From contig JAZSIT010000042.1 in the NCBI GenBank assembly GCA_045533895.1, positions 1 through 6,990 of the forward strand: a stretch of 6,990 nt of DNA. Reading direction: 5' to 3'. Made by a program: the position numbers and the translations under genes. The notes below the pieces were generated by a model. The model did not search any database, was not told the DNA's origin, and saw nothing but the letters and a program-made list of their open reading frames with translations. The DNA is from SFLA01 sp045533895. Lineage in GTDB: Bacteria > Bacillota > Clostridia > Oscillospirales > CAG-382. Shown here one piece after another: positions 1 to 4,697 of the stretch. Every line of letters begins with the position of its first letter. Within the stretch, counting starts at the first letter, position 1.

Positions 1-59
1 CTTATATGACACTTGAAATGCTTGTAAAACTAAAGAATTTCGGAAGAATTGAAATGTGA
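1..59 (+). CDS. C-terminal tail of an unidentified upstream protein (partial)
   Basis: An open frame enters from the left edge and ends at TGA 57-59. The last 18 complete codons (from base 3, with a leading partial codon) read YMTLEMLVKLKNFGRIEM. The fragment is too short to place in a family. Its stop lies directly beside the AAGGAG (60-65) that serves the next gene, an arrangement typical of adjacent genes in one operon. This supports it being a real gene end in the same transcript as the DUF3795 gene. The amphipathic, Lys/Leu-rich ending would suit a final helix of a small regulator or enzyme, but that is a guess. Confidence 0.5.
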   Translation, partial: YMTLEMLVKLKNFGRIEM

Positions 60-72
60 AAGGAGTACATAA

Positions 73-351
73 ATGAAAAATATATCTGTATGCGGAATTG
101 ACTGCACAAAATGTCCTTTTATGCTTGATAAAAAATGCGAAGGTTGTAGAATCGTTGCACCTCAAGGTAAGTGTGTTTGGGGCGGCACTTGCGATACTCA
201 CGATTGTGCTGTGAACCAAGGACTTAACCATTGCGGACAATGCAAGAATTTTCCCTGCGAACAGCTTATAAACATCGGTAAAAGTGAAAATCCCGAGGGG
301 AATGGTATAGAAATTCAAAACCTCAGAGATTTGTTAGAAGAAGGCAAATAA
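73..351 (+). CDS. DUF3795 domain-containing cysteine-rich small protein
   Basis: This 92-residue cytoplasmic protein has no signal peptide or membrane segment. The opening (SVCGIDCTKCPF, residues 5-16) and the following CxxC are the hallmark of the DUF3795 family, whose function is unknown. Eleven cysteines are visible, at residues 7, 11, 14, 22, 25, 34, 40, 45, 54, 57 and 62. They include CxxxCxxC (7-14), CxxC (22-25) and CxxC (54-57), a density that suggests zinc or iron-sulfur binding (inference). The C-terminal 30 residues lack cysteine and look helical. The ATG is preceded by AAGGAG at 60-65 with a 7-base spacer, which fixes the start. The stop is one base before the ATG of the AlkZ-like gene, so the two are probably translationally coupled. 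The family assignment is firm, the biochemical role is not. Confidence 0.85.
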   Translation: MKNISVCGIDCTKCPFMLDKKCEGCRIVAPQGKCVWGGTCDTHDCAVNQGLNHCGQCKNFPCEQLINIGKSENPEGNGIEIQNLRDLLEEGK

Positions 352-352
352 A

Positions 353-1405
353 ATGAATACAAAAATGATTTCTCTGCAAATGGAGCGTCAATGCTTTGTT
401 AATAAAGCTGATGAAAGTGAATACATAAACCTTTATCGAGATATGCAACCGGGGCAGAATGTTTACTGGAATGGTTTTGGTGAGCCTCCTACACTTTCCT
501 TCAGAACTGATTTTAACGATATTGAGTTCAACCGCGAAAGACAGTTAAAGCGAGAGCTTATCAAAGGGCGTTTTTCGGGTGGTAATCTTGGTTGGATCGT
601 TCCCGAGGATATGGAGCTGTTTATCGGTCTTTATCGAAAACCGCTTATAAAACCTACCGCAGACCAATTAACAATTCTTGAACTTATAGAAACGTCGGGT
701 CCGTACACCATTCAGCAGATAAAAGAAGAAACAGGATTGCTTGTAAAGCAGATAACACCCGTCCTTCACCGTTTGCAAGAAGCGTTTTTGATCTACGAGG
801 ACCAGTACGACGGTGAATGGGACAGAGGCTGGTATCGTTTTGGTGAGATGTTCCCCGAAGTCAATCTAAACAGATACACAAGACACGAAGCTCTAAAAAT
901 CGTATTACAGAGATTTGCATACCGACTTGTTTGGTTCGATACCGCAATGGCAAAATCATTCTATAAACTGCCCGAAAAGGAAATTAAGCTTGCGGTAAGC
1001 GATTTAGTAGCAGAAGGCATTTTAGTAGCATCCGATAGTGGCTTTATGTTGAAAACAGATGCCGAATTGCTTGAAACTTACGAACCCAAGGAAATGCATT
1101 TTGTTTACGCACTTCACAGAAACGATTTTCTTTATAAATCTCACGAACACATTTTGAAAGACTATGCAAAACGCCTTACTGATGGTCTTGAATATGACCA
1201 CGAGCCGTTGCAATATCTCCTTATTGACGGAGAATTTCACGGTGCATCCGTAGGACACTTCCGCAACGGGCCGTATGACCTCAACGATATCGTTTGCGAT
1301 TTGCTGAATGCCGAAGAACGCAAGGCAGAAATTATCGACGCCATTCAATCGGTCAACTACGGAAAAATGCCCGAAAGGTTTGTTGGTAATCAACTTAATA
1401 AATAA
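353..1405 (+). CDS. Winged-helix protein resembling the AlkZ/YcaQ DNA glycosylase superfamily
   Basis: This 350-residue soluble protein appears built from successive winged-helix units. Residues about 100-165 contain a clear helix-turn-helix-like stretch (LTILELIETSGPYTIQQI at 106-123), and a second lies around 175-235. The C-terminal part (HRNDFLYKS at 255-263, LQYLLIDGEFHGASVGHF at 286-303) resembles the end domain of AlkZ-like (HTH_42) proteins. Those proteins unhook alkylated or crosslinked bases from DNA. I do not see the QxQ catalytic motif of characterised AlkZ enzymes. The nearest candidate is MQPGQ at residues 31-35. The N-terminal 100 residues carry a distinctive block (PPTLSFRTDF at 45-54, KGRFSGGNLGWI at 71-82). 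It may therefore be a divergent glycosylase or a non-catalytic DNA binder. A weak AAGG (341-344) sits 8 bases upstream of the ATG, inside the preceding gene, which supports coupling to DUF3795. Confidence 0.6.
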   Translation: MNTKMISLQMERQCFVNKADESEYINLYRDMQPGQNVYWNGFGEPPTLSFRTDFNDIEFNRERQLKRELIKGRFSGGNLGWIVPEDMELFIGLYRKPLIKPTADQLTILELIETSGPYTIQQIKEETGLLVKQITPVLHRLQEAFLIYEDQYDGEWDRGWYRFGEMFPEVNLNRYTRHEALKIVLQRFAYRLVWFDTAMAKSFYKLPEKEIKLAVSDLVAEGILVASDSGFMLKTDAELLETYEPKEMHFVYALHRNDFLYKSHEHILKDYAKRLTDGLEYDHEPLQYLLIDGEFHGASVGHFRNGPYDLNDIVCDLLNAEERKAEIIDAIQSVNYGKMPERFVGNQLNK

Positions 1406-1435
1406 CTATATAATTATTTGATGAGGAAATCACCG

Positions 1436-2059
1436 ATGATACTCCTTTATAAAGATAAACATTGCGTCGTTGCTCAAAAGGAGCAGGGTGTTATATGTGA
1501 AGATACAAGCGAAAACAGCGTTCCTGCCATTTTGCGTAAAGAGTTGGGAATAGACACCTTTCCCGTACACAGAATAGACAAGGTGGCAGGCGGCGCATTG
1601 CTGCTGGGACTTTCTTCCGCATCTGCTGAAAAACTTCGCAGTGCAGGCTTTGATAAGGAGTATTTGTTTGTTACCATTGGCTCACCTTCGGAAAAGCAGG
1701 GCGAGTATCGCGACCTTTTGTATCACGATACCCGTACCAACAAGTCGTTTATAGTAAAACGCAATAGAAAGGGCGTTCGTGAGGCAGTGCTTGAGTATAC
1801 TGTTCTCGCAGAAAAAGAGGGGCTTGCACTTATAAAAGCCAAGATGATAACGGGCAGAACACACCAGATAAGATTGCAGTTTTCCTCCCGCAAAACGCCC
1901 CTTTACGGTGACAGACGCTACGGCGGCACGGGAGATGAAACTGCACTTTGGTCGTATAAGCTTACATTTAATTCGGCGGGGAAGGCGAACACCGTTGTTT
2001 CACTTCCGCCCCCCAAATATCCGTGGACACTTTTTACCCAAGAGGTTTTGGAATTATGA
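1436..2059 (+). CDS. RluA-family RNA pseudouridine synthase, short form
   Basis: This 207-residue enzyme is predicted to isomerise uridine to pseudouridine in rRNA or tRNA; the target base cannot be told from sequence. The opening YKDKHCVVAQKEQGV (residues 5-19) matches the family's first strand and substrate-pocket region. The signature VHRIDK (44-49) contains the expected catalytic aspartate D48. The block TGRTHQIRLQ (139-148), followed by PLYGDRRYGG (155-164), is the conserved C-terminal RluA motif. There is no N-terminal S4 domain, so it resembles the catalytic core alone, near the short end of the family. The frame is open to a TTG at 1418 and an ATG at 1421, but GAGG at 1423-1426 sits 9 bases before the ATG at 1436, and starting there gives the canonical N-terminus. 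The TGA overlaps the next gene's ATG by four bases, implying coupling to the flavoprotein. Confidence 0.88.
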   Translation: MILLYKDKHCVVAQKEQGVICEDTSENSVPAILRKELGIDTFPVHRIDKVAGGALLLGLSSASAEKLRSAGFDKEYLFVTIGSPSEKQGEYRDLLYHDTRTNKSFIVKRNRKGVREAVLEYTVLAEKEGLALIKAKMITGRTHQIRLQFSSRKTPLYGDRRYGGTGDETALWSYKLTFNSAGKANTVVSLPPPKYPWTLFTQEVLEL

Positions 2060-3267
2060 CAGACGTAATAGTTATCGGCGCAGGCGCGGCGGGGATGATG
2101 GCGGCAATAACCGCCGCTGATAACGGCGCGAAGGTGCTTGTAATAGAAAAGAATAAAGAATTTGGGCTTAAGATAGGCATTACGGGAAAGGGAAGATGTA
2201 ACCTTACCAACAATTGCTCTCTTAACGAATTTCTTGAAAACGTACCCACAAATCCCCGTTTTCTTTACCGCGCCCTTACCGAATTTTCTCCGCAGGATAC
2301 TATGGACTTTTTTGCTTCGCGGGGCATACCGTTAAAGACTGAGCGCGGCAGACGGGTTTTTCCTGAAAGTGACAGCGCGCAGGATATCCGCCACTGTCTC
2401 CGCCGCGAGGTGGAGAAAAAGTGTACCTGTGTGCACGATACCGTAAAGAGTTTGCTTGTTGAAAACGGTGAGGTTGTCGGTGTAAAATGTATCAACAAAG
2501 CATACCGCGCACAGAGTGTTATTATTGCAACGGGCGGTAAATCTTATCCCCGTACCGGCTCTACGGGGGACGGATACCGTTTTGCCTCGGAGGCGGGGCA
2601 CAAAATAATTCCTCCCCGTGGGTCCCTTGTGCCTCTTGTTTGCGCGGGACATACCTGCCGCGACATGATGGGGCTCTCTCTGCGAAATATTAAGGTTAAA
2701 TTTTCAAAGGACGGAAAGAATATTTATTCCGATGAAGGCGAACTGCTGTTTACTCATTTCGGCGTAAGCGGTCCTACCGTTCTTTCGGCTTCTGCTGTTA
2801 TCGGAAACAATTATCCAGTTTCTCTTTCCATAGATCTCAAACCTGCCCTTGATACGGACACGTTGGATAAACGCCTGCTCCGCGATTTTTCGGAAAATAA
2901 AAACAAGATATATTCCAACGTTTTAAGCGGTCTCCTTCCATCGAAAATGATTCCCGTTTTTGTGGCAATGTCGGAAATAGCCCCTGATAAAAAGGTAAAC
3001 GAAATAACCCGCGAGGAGCGCAAGCGTATTTGCGACCTGCTTAAAAATATGCCCTTTACGGTTACCGGCACCCGTCCCGTTGATGAGGCGATAATCACCT
3101 CAGGCGGTGTTGCCGTAAACGAAATAAACCCCTCCACAATGTGTTCCCGCATTGTAAAAGGGCTGTATTTTGCAGGTGAAATCATTGACGTGGATGGGTA
3201 CACCGGCGGATATAATCTTCAAATTGCTTTTTCAACCGGTTATCTTGCCGGAAAGAGTGTCTATTAA
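2056..3267 (+). CDS. BaiN/HI0933-family FAD-dependent flavoprotein (NAD(P)/FAD oxidoreductase)
   Basis: This 403-residue protein belongs to the HI0933/YhiN/BaiN flavoprotein family. It starts with a Rossmann dinucleotide-binding motif (VIVIGAGAAGMM, residues 4-15, glycines 8, 10 and 13) and an acidic residue, E31, ending the second strand. Family blocks follow in order: GITGKGRCNLTNN (41-53), GRRVFPESDSAQDI (98-111), VIIATGGKSYPRTGSTGDGY (155-174), LLFTHFGVSGPTVL (230-243) and FAGEIIDVDGYTGGYNLQIA (372-391). The closing block is the usual second FAD-binding segment. Members are annotated variously as aminoacetone oxidase-like or as BaiN of bile-acid 7-dehydroxylation, but the family is widespread and the substrate cannot be assigned here. 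The frame extends up to 2023. ATG 2056 is preferred because AAGAGG (2040-2045) precedes it and the motif then begins at residue 4. The 3' end shares 36 bases with the convergent desulfurase gene. Confidence 0.9.
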   Translation: MTDVIVIGAGAAGMMAAITAADNGAKVLVIEKNKEFGLKIGITGKGRCNLTNNCSLNEFLENVPTNPRFLYRALTEFSPQDTMDFFASRGIPLKTERGRRVFPESDSAQDIRHCLRREVEKKCTCVHDTVKSLLVENGEVVGVKCINKAYRAQSVIIATGGKSYPRTGSTGDGYRFASEAGHKIIPPRGSLVPLVCAGHTCRDMMGLSLRNIKVKFSKDGKNIYSDEGELLFTHFGVSGPTVLSASAVIGNNYPVSLSIDLKPALDTDTLDKRLLRDFSENKNKIYSNVLSGLLPSKMIPVFVAMSEIAPDKKVNEITREERKRICDLLKNMPFTVTGTRPVDEAIITSGGVAVNEINPSTMCSRIVKGLYFAGEIIDVDGYTGGYNLQIAFSTGYLAGKSVY

Positions 3268-4377
3268 TGCTTTTGCGTGTATCATTGTGTTACCTCTTCC
3301 GATACTTATGCGCAATCCGCCCGTCTTAAAAGTGCCCAGACTTTTATGCGCCTGCGGAGCACAGTGGAGACCTCCGCGCACAGCAAAATTTTCGGTTGCC
3401 AGCATTTGTGCGGCTTCTTCGCTGTTATAACCCCATAGGTTTACAAGTATTATAGGCATCCATTTGTCCTCATCTCCTTTTTCGGGAGACCCGATAACGG
3501 TTATCTTTTTCATATTCTTAAGCTCATTCAGCAGATATTTGAATATTTGTTGTGTGAGCTTTATATTTTTGTTTTTGTTTTCCTTTACCGCTTGATACAG
3601 ACCTGCGTAAGCGGGCGCATTCATACTGCCTGCTTCAAATTTTTCGGGCATAATATCAGGCATTTTTTTGCTTGCAGAAAGAATTCCCGTTCCTCCGTGA
3701 AGTAAAGGAATGAGGGGAAAGGAGAAATCTTTTGCCATTATCATTGCACCCGTCCCCGCAGGCCCGTACAGACCTTTGTGACCCGGTAAACACAGAATGT
3801 CTCCGTATTCTCCTGCTTTAATATCCATATTTCCTGCAGTCTGGGCAATATCCGTTATTACTGTAATACCATTGTCTTTTGCAATTTCCGTAAGTTTTTT
3901 AATGGGGAATATTCTTCCGCATACGTTGGATGCATGTGTGAAAACAGCAAGAGAAATATCTTTTATAATCGCTTTTTTGAAGTTTTCAATTGTTTTTTCG
4001 TCATCAAGAATATCCGATTCAAAGGTTTTCAGTTGAATTTTGCTTTTAATTTGCGGTGAATGAATAATACGTGTTACAGCATTGTGGTCGTAGTTGGATG
4101 TAATTACGCCCACTGTTTTATTTTGCGCTTCAATAAATCCTTTTATCGCCAGATTAAGCGCCTCTGTTGTATTTTTTGTAAGAACGCAGTTTTCCGGCAC
4201 AGTGCCAAACATATCTGCGAGTGCGGTCCTGCAGTTAAAAAGCGCTCTATCTCCTGCGGCAGAAGTTTCGTATATACCTCTGCCGGGGTTTCCGCAGTAG
4301 GTCATGGCAGATGCCACTGCGTTTATCACACCTTCGCTTTTGGGCATTCCTGTGGCGGCGTGGTCAAAATAGATCAT
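3232..4377 (-). CDS. Cysteine desulfurase family protein (EF2568-like, class V aminotransferase fold)
   Basis: This 381-residue PLP enzyme is predicted to remove sulfur (or selenium) from cysteine-type substrates. MIYFDHAATGMPK (1-13) is the typical N-terminus. D176 and Q179 (TDIAQTAG, 175-182) are the expected PLP-contact residues. LPGHKGLYGPAGTGAM (197-212) holds the PLP lysine K201, and GGLHCAPQAHKSLGT (335-349) carries the catalytic cysteine C339. This HCAP-AH-GT pattern is characteristic of the EF2568/TIGR01977 subfamily, which neighbours selenium-hydroxylase gene clusters, rather than housekeeping IscS. The frame is open to 4482, but the ATG at 4377 follows GGGAG (4388-4392) by 10 bases and gives the normal family start; the extra residues overlap the DUF3343 gene. 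The ATG overlaps the DUF3343 stop by four bases. The gene is visibly more AT-rich than the flavoprotein gene it meets tail-to-tail. Confidence 0.88.
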   Translation of the reverse strand: MIYFDHAATGMPKSEGVINAVASAMTYCGNPGRGIYETSAAGDRALFNCRTALADMFGTVPENCVLTKNTTEALNLAIKGFIEAQNKTVGVITSNYDHNAVTRIIHSPQIKSKIQLKTFESDILDDEKTIENFKKAIIKDISLAVFTHASNVCGRIFPIKKLTEIAKDNGITVITDIAQTAGNMDIKAGEYGDILCLPGHKGLYGPAGTGAMIMAKDFSFPLIPLLHGGTGILSASKKMPDIMPEKFEAGSMNAPAYAGLYQAVKENKNKNIKLTQQIFKYLLNELKNMKKITVIGSPEKGDEDKWMPIILVNLWGYNSEEAAQMLATENFAVRGGLHCAPQAHKSLGTFKTGGLRISIGRGNTMIHAKALIDTLSGKITG

Positions 4378-4601
4378 CTTTTTTTCACTCCCGTCGTGCC
4401 GGCGATTTTTATACCGTTTTCTTTTAATATTCTCTCCGCTTCGGGAAAAATGTTTGTATTTATCTGAATACCGTATCCGCATCCCCGTATCTGCCTTATC
4501 TGCGCATTTCTTGTAAGAGTGGAGCTTATTCCGTTTTTCTTCAGTAGCTCTTGTGCTTTTGCGGCATAGGTCATTGATGTCAAAACGATTATTGTTTCCA
4601 T
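4374..4601 (-). CDS. DUF3343 domain-containing putative Se/S carrier-like protein
   Basis: This 75-residue protein has a beta-alpha-beta-like layout: a hydrophobic strand (IIVLTSMTYA, 4-13), a helix with AKAQELLKKNGI (14-25), then RGCGYGIQI (39-47) and a final helix AERILKENGIKI (55-66). The GCGY motif (40-43, cysteine C41) and the overall shape match DUF3343, described as a putative selenium/sulfur carrier-like family. These proteins recur beside EF2568-type desulfurases, exactly the partner found here. A plausible but unproven role is to accept persulfide or selenide sulfur from the desulfurase at C41. The ATG has GGAG at 4613-4616 about 11 bases upstream. The last codons overlap the desulfurase start (ATGA), so the two proteins are probably made together in fixed ratio. 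Confidence 0.85.
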   Translation of the reverse strand: METIIVLTSMTYAAKAQELLKKNGISSTLTRNAQIRQIRGCGYGIQINTNIFPEAERILKENGIKIAGTTGVKKR

Positions 4602-4627
4602 ATATTCGTATTCTCCTTTTTTACTAC

Positions 4628-4633
4628 ATTATA
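4628..4633 (-). promoter_or_regulatory. Possible -10 box for the DUF3343-desulfurase operon
   Basis: Read on the minus strand, this is a perfect TATAAT placed about 26 bases before the DUF3343 ATG and just past the neighbouring terminator. A start a few bases downstream would leave a short leader with the ribosome binding site at 4613-4616. No convincing TTGACA lies 16-18 bases upstream, since that position falls in the terminator stem, and there is no extended TGn element. The call rests on the -10 match and position alone. Confidence 0.4.
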
Positions 4634-4638
4634 TGAAC

Positions 4639-4670
4639 AAAAAAATCTCGTAGTGAGAAACACTACGAGA
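4639..4670 (-). terminator. Intrinsic terminator of the exported-protein gene
   Basis: A perfect 10-base-pair stem (4646-4655 with 4661-4670, arm TCTCGTAGTG) encloses a 5-base loop. On the minus strand it is followed by seven T residues (A run at 4639-4645). It begins 28 bases after the stop of the 626-residue protein gene and has no matching T tract on the plus strand, so it is directional. It separates the lipoprotein/exported-protein transcript from the DUF3343-desulfurase pair. Confidence 0.9.
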
Positions 4671-4697
4671 AATTTAATTAAAATATTCGTTTGTATA

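Noticed and set aside
2023..2055. Upstream start for the flavoprotein
   Set aside because: It would add 11 residues before the Rossmann strand and overlap the pseudouridine synthase further. The ATG at 2056 has AAGAGG upstream and the usual ATGA coupling.
2811..3203. Minus-strand open frame of 130 codons inside the flavoprotein gene
   Set aside because: It is the complement of conserved flavoprotein blocks, and its composition is typical of an antisense shadow.
3327..3346. 7-base inverted repeat TAAAAGT/ACTTTTA considered as a terminator for the plus-strand run
   Set aside because: The T residues are inside the stem rather than after it, the stem is AT-rich, and it lies within the desulfurase coding region.
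4060..4467. Plus-strand open frame of 135 codons opposite the desulfurase/DUF3343 genes
   Set aside because: It is antisense to two genes with clear family motifs, has no family resemblance and no evident ribosome binding site.
4378..4482. N-terminal extension of the desulfurase by 35 residues
   Set aside because: The extension is basic, unlike the family, and overlaps the DUF3343 coding region. The ATG at 4377 has its own GGGAG and gives the canonical start.
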